A stretch of DNA of 64,000 nt from Comamonas serinivorans (GCF_002158865.1 NZ_CP021455.1:1240001-1304000); one strand, 5' to 3'. Shown: positions 8,080 to 17,235, numbered from the stretch's first letter. The notes: generated from the letters alone by a model not told the origin. Made by a program: numbers and translations.

Positions 8080-11000
8080 ATGCACCTGCTGAGCACCCAG
8101 CCGGGCCGCTTCGTCGAGGACGAGGCCATCGTCACGCGCCTGAACCAGACCCCGGCCGAGATCGTCGTCCTCAGCTCGGCCGACACCACGCTGGCCCTGC
8201 TGTCGGCCGCGCGCACCCACCTCGCGGCGCAGGACCCGGACTTTCCCGGCCTGCGGCTGGTCAACCTGCTGCACCTGCGGCAGAACGCCTCGCTGGACCT
8301 GTACGTGGACGAGGTGCTCGCGTCGGCCCGCGTGGTCGTGGTCGACCACCTGGGCGCGGCCTCGAGCTGGACCTACGGCATGCAGTGCATCACCCAGCTG
8401 GCGCGCGACCGCGGGCAGCAACTGGTCATGTTCTCGGGGGATCAGCAGGAGGACCCGGACCTGCTGGCCCGCAGCACCGTGGCCGTGGCTCAGGCGCGCC
8501 TGCTGTGGCAGTACCTGCGCGCCGGCGGCGTGGCCAATGCGGTGGGGTTTTTGCAGGTGCTGGCGCAGGGCATGGCGCCGGCCGGCAGCTCACCGCTTCG
8601 CCCGCCGCCACCACCACCGCGGGTGTATCCACCGGTAGCAGTATATGTACCTTTGCGTTGGATGGAAAACGGCAACCCCGGCATACTGGGTGATGTCAAT
8701 GCGCTGAAAGCCAGCCGCTGGCAGCCGGGCAACCCCGTGGCCGTGCTGGTGTTTTACCGCGCGCACCTGCTGGCGGGCAACACGCTGGCCTTCGATGCGC
8801 TGGCCGATGCGCTGCTGGCGCGCGGCCTGAACCCGCTGCCGCTGGCGCTGGAGTCGCTGAAGGACAGCACCTGCCTGCAGGTGCTGCAAACGCTGTGCGC
8901 TGAACACGACGCGCAGGTCGTCATCAACACCACCGCGTTTGCCGCGCTGGGCGAGGCCGGCGGCGAGCTGGTGGGCGACGTGCCCGTGCTGCAGGCCATC
9001 GCCTGCGGCAACAGCGAGGCCGACTGGGCCGAGGACCCGCAGGGCCTGCGGCCGCGCGACATTGCCATGCAGGTGGTGCTGCCCGAGGTCGACGGCCGCA
9101 TCATCTCGCGCGCCATCAGCTTCAAGGGCCTGTCGCACCACTGCCTGTTGACCCAGGTCGACGTGCTGGGCTACGTGCCCAAGCCGGACCGCGTGCGCTT
9201 CGTGGCCGAGCTGGCGGCGGCCTGGGTGGCCCTGCGCCGCCTGCCCGCGGCCGACAAGCGGCTGGCGCTGGTGCTGGCCAACTACCCGGGCAGCGAAGGC
9301 CGCATCGGCTCGGGCGTGGGGCTGGACACGCCGGCCACCGTGATCGGGCTGCTGGCCCAGCTGGAGCGCGACGGCCTGGCGCTGGGCGACCCCACGCTGC
9401 GGCCGGCCAACGGCGACGAGCTGATGCAGCTGCTGACCGCCGGCGTGGCCAACGACGCGCGCCAGTGGCCGCTGCGCCCGGCGTTCCAGAGCTACGCGCT
9501 GGCCGATTACGAGCGCCGCCTGCGCTCGCTGCCGGCCGAGCTGCGCGCGGCCATCGTGCAGCAGTGGGGCGAGCCGGCCGACGACCCGGCGGTGCGCAAG
9601 GGCCGTTTCATGATTGCCGGCATCCGCCTGGGCCATGTGTTCATCGGCATTCAGCCGGCGCGCACGCTGGCCGCCGCGGGCGTGCCGCAGGCCAACGATG
9701 CGGCGAGCTACCACGACGCCGAGCTGGTGCCGCCGCACCACTACCTGGCGTTCTACTTCTGGCTGCGCGAGGCCTTTGGCGCCCACGCCGTGGCCCACGT
9801 GGGCAAGCACGGCAACCTCGAATGGCTGCCCGGCAAGAGCCTGGCGCTGTCCGCGTCCTGCTGGCCCGATGCCATCCTGGGTCCGCTGCCCAACCTCTAC
9901 CCCTTCATCGTCAACGACCCCGGCGAGGGCGCACAGGCCAAGCGCCGCACCCAGGCCGTGATCATCGACCACCTGATGCCGCCGCTGGCGCGGGCCGAAA
10001 GCCATGGCCCGCTGCAGGACCTGGAGCGCCTGGTGGACGAGTACTACGACGCGCTGCTGGTGGACCAGCGCCGCGCCCGGTTGCTCAAGCAGGCCATCGT
10101 CGAGGCCGTGCGCGCCACGGGCTTGCTGGCCGACCTGGCGGATGGCCGGCCCGTAGCGGCGCGGGACACCCCGGCCGGCGCCTGCTGCCCCCCGCCGGCC
10201 GAGGCCGGCGAGGCACGCGAAGACGACGCGCTCATCGCCCAGGTGGACGCCTACCTCTGCGAACTCAAGGAAACGCAGATCCGCGACGGGCTGCACATCT
10301 TTGGCCAGTCCCCCACGGGTGAACAACGCCTGTCCACGCTGGCGGCGCTGGCGCGCCTGCCGGCGGGCGACGGCCAGGGCGAGCGCATGGGCCTGCTGCA
10401 GGCGCTGGCGCTGGACGTGCTGGGGCCACCCGAGGCCGGGCAGCCGGCGTTCAACCCGCTGGACATCGAGCCGGCCGTGCCCTGGTCAGGTGCCCGCCCC
10501 GAGGTGCTGGCGCGTCAAAGCGACGCCGCCTGGCGCACCCATGGCGACACGCGCGAGCGGCTGGAGCTGCTGGCGCTGCAGGTGTTGGCGCAACCTGACC
10601 TGGCGGCCGGCTGGCCGCACACGCAGGCGGTGCTGGGGCGGGTGCTGGGGCAGATCGGGCCGGCGCTGGACGCCTGCGGCCCGCAGGAGCTGGCGCAGTT
10701 CTCGCAGGCCTTGCGCGGCCGCTTCGTGCCGGCCGGGCCCAGCGGCTCGCCGTCGCGCGGGCGCCTCGACGTGTTGCCCACGGGGCGCAACTTCTACACC
10801 GTCGACACGCGGGCGATTCCCACGCCCACGGCCTGGAAGCTGGGCCTGCAGTCGGCCGAGCGCCTGATCGAGCTCTACCTGCAGACCCATGGCGAGTACC
10901 CGCGCGAGCTGGGCCTGTCGGTCTGGGGCACCTCGACCATGCGCACCGGGGGCGACGACATCGCGCAGGCGTTTGCGCTGATCGGCGTGCGGCCGATCTG

Positions 11001-11991
11001 GGCGCCGGGCAGCCAGCGCGTGACCGACTTCGAGGTGCTGCCGCGCGTAGGCCTGCACCGGCCGCGCGTGGACGTGACGCTGCGCGTGTCGGGCTTCTTC
11101 CGCGATGCCTTTCCGGGCGTGATGCAGATGTTCGACGCCGCCGTGCAGGCCGTGGCCGCGCAGGAGGAAGACGAGGAGGACAACCCGATCCGGGCCCGCA
11201 TCCTGGCCGATGCGGCGCAGCTGCAACAGGGCGGTTTGAGTGAGGCCGAGGCCCGCGCGCGCGCCGGCTGGCGCGTGTTCAGCGCGGCGCCCGGGCGGTA
11301 CGGCACCGGCATCCATGCGCTGCTGCAATCGGGCCAGTGGGAGGGCGACGCCGACCTGGCGCAGGCCTTTGTCAGCGCCGGCGCCTACGCCTATGGCCAG
11401 CAGGTGCACGGGGCGCCTGCCGGCCCCGAGCTGCAGCGCCGGCTGGCGCAGCTGCACATCGTGCTGCAGAACCAGGACAGCCGCGAGCACGACCTGCTCG
11501 ACTCGAGCGAATACAGCCAGTTTCAGGGCGGCATGGCGGCGGCGGCGCGCCACTACGGCGGGCAGCAGCCCGAGCTTTACCACGGCGACCACGGCAACCC
11601 CGAGGCCGCCCGCATCCGCCCGCTGCGCGAGGAAATCGGCCGCATCGTGCGGGCCCGCGTCACCAACCCCAAGTGGATTGCGGGCGCCATGCGCCATGGC
11701 TACAAGGGCGCGTTCGAGATGGCGGCCACGGTGGACTACCTGTTCGGCTTCGACGCCACGGCCCGGGTGGTGGGCGCCCACCACTACCAGGCCCTGGCCG
11801 AGGCCTACCTGTTCGATGCCACCGTGCATGACTTCATCGCTGGTCACAACCCCCAGGCGCTGGTGGACATGCACGCGCGCCTGCTCGAAGCCATCTCGCG
11901 CGGCATGTGGGCGGCCGAGGCCGACACCGTGGCGCGGCTGCAGGCCCAGTTGCTGGCCGCCGAAGGCGAACAGGAGGGGCGCCATGCCTGA
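8080..11991 (+). CDS. cobN: Aerobic cobaltochelatase large subunit CobN
   Basis: 1303 residues, the size and sequence type of CobN/BchH proteins that bind the corrin ring and receive cobalt using ATP from partner AAA+ subunits. Typical segments include GKHGNLEWLPGK, the CobN core LSVWGTSTMRTGGDDIAQ around residue 945, and the C-terminal region IAGAMRHGYKGAFEMA. Residues 187-203 are encoded by a full copy of the dispersed 50-bp palindrome, in frame, in the variable linker between the N-terminal domain and the chelatase core, next to a Pro-rich run. The gene starts one base after the cobW stop and overlaps the start of the ATPase gene by 8 bp. Confidence 0.96.
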   Translation: MHLLSTQPGRFVEDEAIVTRLNQTPAEIVVLSSADTTLALLSAARTHLAAQDPDFPGLRLVNLLHLRQNASLDLYVDEVLASARVVVVDHLGAASSWTYGMQCITQLARDRGQQLVMFSGDQQEDPDLLARSTVAVAQARLLWQYLRAGGVANAVGFLQVLAQGMAPAGSSPLRPPPPPPRVYPPVAVYVPLRWMENGNPGILGDVNALKASRWQPGNPVAVLVFYRAHLLAGNTLAFDALADALLARGLNPLPLALESLKDSTCLQVLQTLCAEHDAQVVINTTAFAALGEAGGELVGDVPVLQAIACGNSEADWAEDPQGLRPRDIAMQVVLPEVDGRIISRAISFKGLSHHCLLTQVDVLGYVPKPDRVRFVAELAAAWVALRRLPAADKRLALVLANYPGSEGRIGSGVGLDTPATVIGLLAQLERDGLALGDPTLRPANGDELMQLLTAGVANDARQWPLRPAFQSYALADYERRLRSLPAELRAAIVQQWGEPADDPAVRKGRFMIAGIRLGHVFIGIQPARTLAAAGVPQANDAASYHDAELVPPHHYLAFYFWLREAFGAHAVAHVGKHGNLEWLPGKSLALSASCWPDAILGPLPNLYPFIVNDPGEGAQAKRRTQAVIIDHLMPPLARAESHGPLQDLERLVDEYYDALLVDQRRARLLKQAIVEAVRATGLLADLADGRPVAARDTPAGACCPPPAEAGEAREDDALIAQVDAYLCELKETQIRDGLHIFGQSPTGEQRLSTLAALARLPAGDGQGERMGLLQALALDVLGPPEAGQPAFNPLDIEPAVPWSGARPEVLARQSDAAWRTHGDTRERLELLALQVLAQPDLAAGWPHTQAVLGRVLGQIGPALDACGPQELAQFSQALRGRFVPAGPSGSPSRGRLDVLPTGRNFYTVDTRAIPTPTAWKLGLQSAERLIELYLQTHGEYPRELGLSVWGTSTMRTGGDDIAQAFALIGVRPIWAPGSQRVTDFEVLPRVGLHRPRVDVTLRVSGFFRDAFPGVMQMFDAAVQAVAAQEEDEEDNPIRARILADAAQLQQGGLSEAEARARAGWRVFSAAPGRYGTGIHALLQSGQWEGDADLAQAFVSAGAYAYGQQVHGAPAGPELQRRLAQLHIVLQNQDSREHDLLDSSEYSQFQGGMAAAARHYGGQQPELYHGDHGNPEAARIRPLREEIGRIVRARVTNPKWIAGAMRHGYKGAFEMAATVDYLFGFDATARVVGAHHYQALAEAYLFDATVHDFIAGHNPQALVDMHARLLEAISRGMWAAEADTVARLQAQLLAAEGEQEGRHA
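8639..8688. repeat. 50-bp dispersed palindrome, copy 2 (in frame inside cobN)
   Basis: Begins CAGTATA and ends CATACTG, core arms TTTGCGTT and AACGGCAA. It is translated as VYVPLRWMENGNPGIL within CobN. It is the only copy found inside a confident coding region. Confidence 0.85.
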
Positions 11992-13312
11992 ATCCCGTGA
12001 TCCCACCCGCGATGGCCGCTCGCCGACGGTCCTGGTGCCGGCCGAGCCGCCGCTGCATTTCCCGTTCACGGCCATCGAAGGGCAGGACGAGCTTCAGCAG
12101 GCCTTGCTGCTGACGGCCATCGAGCCGCGCATCGGCGGCGTCGTCGTCGAGGGGCCGCGCGGCACGGCCAAGACCACAGCCGCGCGCGGCCTGGCCGAGC
12201 TGCTGGCGCCGGCCCCTTTCGTCAGCCTGCCGCTGGGCTGCACCATCGAGCACCTGGTCGGCAGCCTGGACATCGGCCAGGCCCTGAGCCACCAGCAGCT
12301 GGCCTTTGCGCCCGGCCTGCTGGCCAAGGCGCACGGCGGTGTGCTGTACGTCGATGAAATCAACCTGCTGCCCGACGCCCTGGTCGACGTGCTGCTCGAT
12401 GTGGCCGCCAGCGGCGTCAACCGCGTGGAGCGCGACGGCATTTCGCACCAGCACGCGGCGCGCTGGGTGCTGGTGGGCACCATGAACGCCCAGGAAGGCC
12501 GGCTGCGCCCGCAGCTGCTGGACCGCCTGGGGCTTGGCGTGGTGGTGGGCAACGTGCACGATGCCGCCCAGCGCCAGCGCATCGTGCGCGCGCGGCTCGC
12601 GTTCGACCACGACCCCCAGTCGTTTGTTCAGCAGCACGCGCAGCGCCAGCAGGCGCTGGCCCGGCGGCTGGCGCGCGCCCGCGCGGCGTTGGCCGGCCCG
12701 GTCGAGGTCTTGGACGCGGCCTGGGCCGACGTGGCCCAGCGCGGCATCGCGGCGGCGGTGGATGGCCTGCGCGCCGACATCGTGATGCTGCGCGCCGCCA
12801 CCGCGCAGGCTGCCTGGGAGGCGGCGGCCGTTGACATGGCCGACGCTGCTGACACTGCCGCCAAGGCGCAAGCCCTTCAGGTCACGCCCGCGCATGTGGC
12901 GCAGGTGGCCGAACTGGTGCTGCGCCACCGCCGCGCGGCGGGCGAGGCGCCGGCGCCCGCTGCAGCACGCCCGGCGTCGCCGCCGCCCGCCGCGCCGCAG
13001 GCGCCGACGCCCGCGCCACCGCCATCCGACGCTGGCCAGCCCCCGGCCAGCCAGCCTCAGCCGACCACGCCCGGGGGCGGACCCGATGCGGGTGAGCCAG
13101 GCGCCGTCCAGCGCGATGCGGCACCGCCCGCTGGCGGGGAGTCAGGCGTGGAACCATCGGATGCGGGCCAGGGGCCGTCGTCCGGTCAGGCCGATTGGGG
13201 CGGGCTGGCGGCTGAACCCGTCCCCAGCGCCACCGCGGCCAATCCTTTGCTGCAGCGGTGGCTGCAGACGCTGTCGCAGGCCGTCGCCGAAGACCCGCCA
13301 AAAAAAGCCTGA
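11984..13312 (+). CDS. ChlI/BchI-like AAA+ ATPase subunit of cobaltochelatase
   Basis: 442 residues. The AAA+ module has Walker A GPRGTAKTT (57-65) and Walker B VLYVDEINLLPD (about 121-132), followed by the GTMNAQEG sensor region of Mg/Co-chelatase ATPases. From about residue 320 it turns into a long Pro/Ala-rich linker. In related genomes this linker joins directly to a von Willebrand A domain to form a ChlD-like protein. Here the frame stops at 13310-13312, just after an A7 run, and the vWA domain continues in the -1 frame. This reads as a short ChlI-type product plus a frameshifted ChlD-type product from one gene. The ATG overlaps the cobN stop region. Confidence 0.93.
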   Translation: MPESRDPTRDGRSPTVLVPAEPPLHFPFTAIEGQDELQQALLLTAIEPRIGGVVVEGPRGTAKTTAARGLAELLAPAPFVSLPLGCTIEHLVGSLDIGQALSHQQLAFAPGLLAKAHGGVLYVDEINLLPDALVDVLLDVAASGVNRVERDGISHQHAARWVLVGTMNAQEGRLRPQLLDRLGLGVVVGNVHDAAQRQRIVRARLAFDHDPQSFVQQHAQRQQALARRLARARAALAGPVEVLDAAWADVAQRGIAAAVDGLRADIVMLRAATAQAAWEAAAVDMADAADTAAKAQALQVTPAHVAQVAELVLRHRRAAGEAPAPAAARPASPPPAAPQAPTPAPPPSDAGQPPASQPQPTTPGGGPDAGEPGAVQRDAAPPAGGESGVEPSDAGQGPSSGQADWGGLAAEPVPSATAANPLLQRWLQTLSQAVAEDPPKKA

Positions 13313-14010
13313 GCCCCCGCGTTGGCCCCCCGCGCGCAGCGCGGGCCGGGGCAGGGCGGGGGCGGGCATCCGGGCCGCTCAGGGCCGCGTCGGCGGGCCG
13401 GGCGACGCCTGCGTCTGTCCAGCGCGGCACGCCCGGCGCGGGCGCGCGCATCGACTGGCCGCGCAGCCTGGTGCAGCGCCCGCTCGACGCGGCCTTGTAC
13501 CAGCCCTGGCAGCTGCACTGGCGCGACGACCGGCCGCCGCCGCGCGTGCTGGACCTGTTGCTGCTCGATTGCTCGGCGTCCATGGTGCAGTCCGGTGCGC
13601 TGGCGCTGGCCAAGGGCCTGGGCATTGCGCTCATGGACGAGGCCTATCGCGCGCGGCGCGACGTGGGCCTGATCCGCTTTGGCGGGCAACATGCGGGTGT
13701 TGAAGTATGGCCTCAGCAGTCAGGCTGGTTCAATGGCGACTGGGTGGAACCCCTGACCGGTGGTGGCGGCACCCCGCTGCAGGCCGCCGTCGATCTGGCG
13801 CAGGCCGTGGTGCAGCAGGCGCGCCCCGCGGTGTGCTGCCTGTGGCTGTTGAGCGATGGCCGCGTGCACGAGCGGCCCGCCGCGCCGCAAGGTTGCGACG
13901 TGATCCACGTGCTCGATGTGGACCAGGCGCCGCCGCACCGCCGGCTGCCAGGCGCGCGGCTGCTGGCCGAGCATTGGCAGGCGCGCTACCTCGCCTTGCC
14001 GGCCGCATGA
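13258..14010 (+). CDS. vWA domain of ChlD-like cobaltochelatase subunit (probably made by -1 frameshift)
   Basis: The frame carries a von Willebrand A domain with the MIDAS motif DCSAS (residues 104-108 counted from the GTG at 13258) and TGGGGTPL further on. The only free-standing start is a GTG at 13258, overlapping the ATPase gene by 55 bp and without a clear ribosome-binding site. A -1 slip on the A7 run at 13300-13306 joins this frame exactly to the ATPase: residue 441 of ChlI is followed by 234 residues, giving a 675-residue ChlI-linker-vWA fusion, the architecture of ChlD-type cobaltochelatase subunits. I think the fusion is the main product of this frame. Confidence 0.85.
   Translation: MAADAVAGRRRRPAKKSLSPRVGPPRAARAGAGRGRASGPLRAASAGRATPASVQRGTPGAGARIDWPRSLVQRPLDAALYQPWQLHWRDDRPPPRVLDLLLLDCSASMVQSGALALAKGLGIALMDEAYRARRDVGLIRFGGQHAGVEVWPQQSGWFNGDWVEPLTGGGGTPLQAAVDLAQAVVQQARPAVCCLWLLSDGRVHERPAAPQGCDVIHVLDVDQAPPHRRLPGARLLAEHWQARYLALPAA
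13300..13363 (+). promoter_or_regulatory. Probable programmed -1 ribosomal frameshift signal
   Basis: The heptamer A AAA AAA (13300-13306, zero-frame codons AAA AAA) is followed three bases later by the in-frame TGA. Six nucleotides after the heptamer begins a perfect 8-bp stem, GCCCCCGC (13313-13320) with GCGGGGGC (13356-13363). It encloses a second hairpin, CCCGCGC/GCGCGGG (13329-13345). Heptamer, spacer and two-tier structure are the textbook parts of a -1 frameshift site. Confidence 0.75.
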
Positions 14011-14298
14011 GCTGTCCGCCTGTGGGCGGCCAAGGCCAGCCGGTTCGTCGCGATGGCGTGCGGGCCGAGTAGGCCGCTTGTGCCACCGACGGCCGGCCGG
14101 CGCGGGTTGGGCAGCGCGTGTACCGCACCGCCTGGCGTGCTTGACCAAGCCTGGCCGAGGGCCGCGGCTGTCCCAGCGGCCGAGTGGGCAAGCTGGCCAC
14201 CGCAGGCCCGGTCGCTTCAGCGGGCAGGCTGCGATCGGCGGCGCGGTGGCTGGCCCGGGTGCTGGCTTTCATGGGCCGATGTTGTCATCAGGTCGATG
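14011..14298. other. Non-coding stretch after the cob operon
   Basis: About 290 bp of GC-rich sequence without a credible gene. It leads into the palindrome and simple repeats at 14299-14443. Confidence 0.4.
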
Positions 14299-14348
14299 CA
14301 GTATACATGGGTTGTCGATGTCAAATCATCGGAATTTGAACCATACTG
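14299..14348. repeat. 50-bp dispersed palindrome, copy 3
   Basis: Begins CAGTATACATGG and ends CCATACTG. The core arms TTGTCGAT and ATCGGAA differ from the consensus but change together at several positions. It lies between the cob operon and a simple-repeat tract. Confidence 0.8.
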
Positions 14349-14361
14349 CTGAACATAGTGA

Positions 14362-14443
14362 TGACCTGACCTGACCTGACCCATCAGCCCATCAGCCCAT
14401 CAGCCCATCAGCCCATCAGCCCATCAGCCCATCAGCCCATCAG
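14362..14443. repeat. Simple repeats: TGACC x4 then CCCATCAG x8
   Basis: Four perfect copies of the 5-mer TGACC (14362-14381) run directly into eight perfect copies of the 8-mer CCCATCAG (14380-14443). Such perfect arrays are prone to slippage. It lies outside any gene I accept, about 100 bp past the 3' end of a broken minus-strand gene. Confidence 0.95.
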
Positions 14444-14544
14444 AACGCGGTGGCCGGCATGGCCGACCGCTGGCCGGCACCCATTGCCGACCGCATCTTG
14501 ATGGCGTTTCCCCGTGCGTTGGCCAAACCATCAGCCGGCGTTGG

Positions 14545-15052
14545 TCAGACAGAAGGGCCCGTGGCGACCTCCACGTCGATCGGCTTGCCTGGGTGCGCGG
14601 CCTCAGGCTTGCTCGTCCGCCTGCCGATGGCCGAGGTGCAGGCCGGCCCCCATGCCCAGTCCGGCACCGTCCGCGCCCCCGCACCGCCCCCGCGCCCACC
14701 CGCACCGCTTGCAGGGCCGGTGTTGCGGCCATTGCGCGCGCCGCCGCCTGCCGGGCTGGGGCGCAGCGGTCCCGGGTCGGGCACGACCACATTGGCAGGC
14801 ACCGGCTCCAGGTCCAGCGCGCTGCGGATGACGGCGCGCAAGGCGTGCACCAGGGGCGCCAGTTGCACGCTGCGGCCGGCCACCATGTCCTGCGCGGCGG
14901 TGGCGGCCAGGCACACTGGCTCCTCGGTGCCCAGCAGGGATGACGTCGGACAAGGCGGCCTCCATGGCATCGCGCGTGCGGCGCCGGCGCTCGGCGGCGG
15001 ACTCGGGCAGCGTGTCGGCCGTGGAGGGGTGAGAGGCGCAATCCGCGCTCAA
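14545..15052 (-). pseudogene. Hypothetical protein gene with a frameshift
   Basis: Two overlapping minus-strand frames read as one protein if joined near 14935-14945. The first (from 15052) gives MSADCASHPSTADTLPESA through DAMEAALSDVIP. The second continues SLLGTEEPVCLAATAAQDM and RSVQLAPLVHALRAVIR before a Gly/Ala-rich tail. Each part looks protein-like and then degenerates in its own frame past the junction, which suggests a one-base indel (real or a sequencing error). I do not recognise the family and assign no function. It lies between the simple-repeat tract and the GlxA-type regulator. Confidence 0.4.
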
Positions 15053-15137
15053 CTCGACGACTCGGACGACGCCCGCCGCGCACCGTGATCTTGAAACCCA
15101 TGGTCAGGCGCAATCCGAGAACCAGGGCGTGCCCACA

Positions 15138-16211
15138 CTAGCCCGGCTGGCGCGCAGGTGCTGCGATGCCGTCGTCGCAAGCTGCGGCCATCGTCGCGGG
15201 GCGGTAGCGGCTGGGGTTGGCGCCGGCAACCTTCTTCATCAGCCGTCGCAGCGCGGTGGCATCCTGGTAGCCGACCGCCTCGGCCACCTGGTCCACCGTC
15301 ATGCGGCTGCCTTCGAGCAGCGCGCGGGCGCGCCGCAGCCGCACGCTTTGCACCAGGGCCAGGGTGCTCTTGCCAGTGGCCTGGCGGATGCGGCGCGACA
15401 GGGTGCGCTCCGACATGCAAAAGGCCTCGGCCAGGGCAGCCACGCTGGGCGGGTTGGGCAGCGCTGCCTCAACACGCGCAGCCAGCTGTGCCACCAGGCT
15501 GTCGCCGTTGGCCAGCACCTCGGCCACGATGTAGGGCGCCTGCGCCTGGCGGCCGTCGATCAGCAGCATGCGCGACACCGCATCGGCCAGCGCGGCGCCG
15601 CCGTGCGCGCGCAGCAGGTGCAGCATCAGGTCGGTCTGCGCGAAAGCGGCACCAGCGGTGGTGATGGGGCCGTCGGCGCAGACCATGCGGTCGGCATCGA
15701 CCGTGCAGCCGGGTGCCAGCCGCTGCAGCAAGGGTGCATGCCACCACGAGGTGGTGGCGCGACGCCCCGCCAGCAGCCCGGCCGGCTGCAGCAAGAACAC
15801 CGAGGAGCATGAGGCGACGACCCGCCCCCCGCCCTGCACATGGCGCGCGATGCGCCGCGCCAGCGCCGCGGTGTCGGGTCGGGCCAGCCGCTGCGTGATG
15901 GCGGCGGTGGTGTTCAGGCCCAGGCCAGGCAGCACCCAGGTGGAGCGGTCGTCGCGTGCACGCACAGGTAGCCTCGTCGCCTCGACCTGCATCCCGCCCT
16001 GCAGCCGCACCAGGCCAGGTTCGGGGGCGCACAGTCGCCAGCGCGGCACCGGCACGCCCAGGCGTGGCGCGAGGGCCCGCGCGGCGACCAGGATGTCGAG
16101 GGTGGCGGCGAGGCTGCTGGCATAGGCGTCGTCCAGCGCCAGGATGGTGAAGTCGTGCATGTCAAAGGCTGTCGGATAAGGCCCGGAAAGAGACGGAACA
16201 GACACTGTCAT
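15138..16211 (-). CDS. GlxA family transcriptional regulator (DJ-1/PfpI + AraC HTH)
   Basis: 357 residues. The N-terminal DJ-1/PfpI-like domain (FTILALDDAYASSLAATLDI onward; SCSSVFLLQPAGLL near residue 135) matches GlxA-type regulators, followed by a C-terminal AraC helix-turn-helix pair (MSERTLSRRIRQATG and VDQVAEAVGYQDATALRR). These regulators sense small amines or metabolites and usually activate a neighbouring gene. It is divergent from the dienelactone hydrolase gene with only 53 bp between starts, or about 105 bp if the in-frame ATG at 16160, which opens directly on the DJ-1 domain, is used. No strong ribosome-binding site decides between them. Confidence 0.9.
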   Translation of the reverse strand: MTVSVPSLSGPYPTAFDMHDFTILALDDAYASSLAATLDILVAARALAPRLGVPVPRWRLCAPEPGLVRLQGGMQVEATRLPVRARDDRSTWVLPGLGLNTTAAITQRLARPDTAALARRIARHVQGGGRVVASCSSVFLLQPAGLLAGRRATTSWWHAPLLQRLAPGCTVDADRMVCADGPITTAGAAFAQTDLMLHLLRAHGGAALADAVSRMLLIDGRQAQAPYIVAEVLANGDSLVAQLAARVEAALPNPPSVAALAEAFCMSERTLSRRIRQATGKSTLALVQSVRLRRARALLEGSRMTVDQVAEAVGYQDATALRRLMKKVAGANPSRYRPATMAAACDDGIAAPARQPG

Positions 16212-16264
16212 TTTGCGTGCCTCAGGGCTCCAATACCCGTTTCACTGCCCAAAAAGGACACACC

Positions 16265-17089
16265 ATGGCCACCGCCCGCAGGCTGGACGAAGACGACTCG
16301 CTGGACGATTTCACGCCCCGCCGCATCACGCTAGACGGCGTGGAGAAGGTGGTGCATGTGGCCGGCAACGGTCCGGCCGTGATCGTGATGACCGAGATGC
16401 CCGGCATCAGCCCGCACGTCGCGCGCTTTGCCCGCTGGGTGCGCGATGCCGGATTCACCGTCTACATGCCTTCGCTGTTCGGGCGTGACGGCGCGGTGCC
16501 GGACGCCGAGGAAGGCGTGGCGGTGTTCAGGCGCGCCTGCGTGAGCGCCGAGTTCCGCGCTTTCGCGGCCAACGAGTCGCACCCGGTCACGCAATGGCTG
16601 CGCGCGCTGGCACGGCAGGCGCATGCCGAATGCGGTGGGCCGGGCGTGGGCGCGATCGGCATGTGTTTCACCGGCAATTTCGCGCTGTCGATGATGCTGG
16701 AGCCCGCGATGCTGGCGCCGGTGATGTGCCAGCCTTCGCTGCCCATGGACAAGCCGGCGGCGATGAACATCGCCCCCGAGGAACTGGCGGTTGTGGGCGA
16801 ACGCCTGCGGCGCGAAGACCTGACCGTTCTGGCCTACCGCTTCGAGGGTGATCGCCACTGCCGGGCCGAACGCTTCGCCGCCTTCGCGCAGGCGCTGGGT
16901 GACCGCTTCGTGGCGCGGGTGCTGCCCGACAGTGCGGCCAACACGGTGACGCCGCCTTTCTTTGCGCAAGTGGTGGCCAGCCCGCACAGCGTGGTGACGG
17001 CGCACCTGATCGACGAGGCAGGCCAGCCGACCGTGGCGGCGCGTGACGAGATGCTGGGCTTTTTCGCGCAGCGCTTGCGGAAAGGCTAG
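16265..17089 (+). CDS. Dienelactone hydrolase family protein
   Basis: 274 residues with an alpha/beta-hydrolase fold of the dienelactone hydrolase type. The nucleophile motif is GMCFTG, with Cys in place of the usual Ser as in true dienelactone hydrolases. A conserved EMPGISPHVARFARW segment near residue 47 resembles the family's substrate pocket. The ATG at 16265 follows AAAAAGGACACACC, a reasonable ribosome-binding site; a frame extending further upstream would overlap the divergent regulator's promoter. Its neighbour is the GlxA-type regulator, which may activate it. The substrate is not evident. Confidence 0.9.
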   Translation: MATARRLDEDDSLDDFTPRRITLDGVEKVVHVAGNGPAVIVMTEMPGISPHVARFARWVRDAGFTVYMPSLFGRDGAVPDAEEGVAVFRRACVSAEFRAFAANESHPVTQWLRALARQAHAECGGPGVGAIGMCFTGNFALSMMLEPAMLAPVMCQPSLPMDKPAAMNIAPEELAVVGERLRREDLTVLAYRFEGDRHCRAERFAAFAQALGDRFVARVLPDSAANTVTPPFFAQVVASPHSVVTAHLIDEAGQPTVAARDEMLGFFAQRLRKG

Positions 17090-17235
17090 GGTGCGCTTCA
17101 GCGCGCACTCATGCGGCCGACGCGGTCCCTTCACCCCGCGATGAGGACCCCAGCATGACGCTGTCATTCAGCTGGCTCACCTTGCGAGAACGTGGCTTGT
17201 TGCCAACAGCGTGTCCGGGTAGTCCGACACGCCGC

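Noticed and set aside
13703..13752. AAGTATGG inside the vWA frame resembling a palindrome copy
   Set aside because: No matching right end at 50 bp and no inner arms; normal coding sequence.
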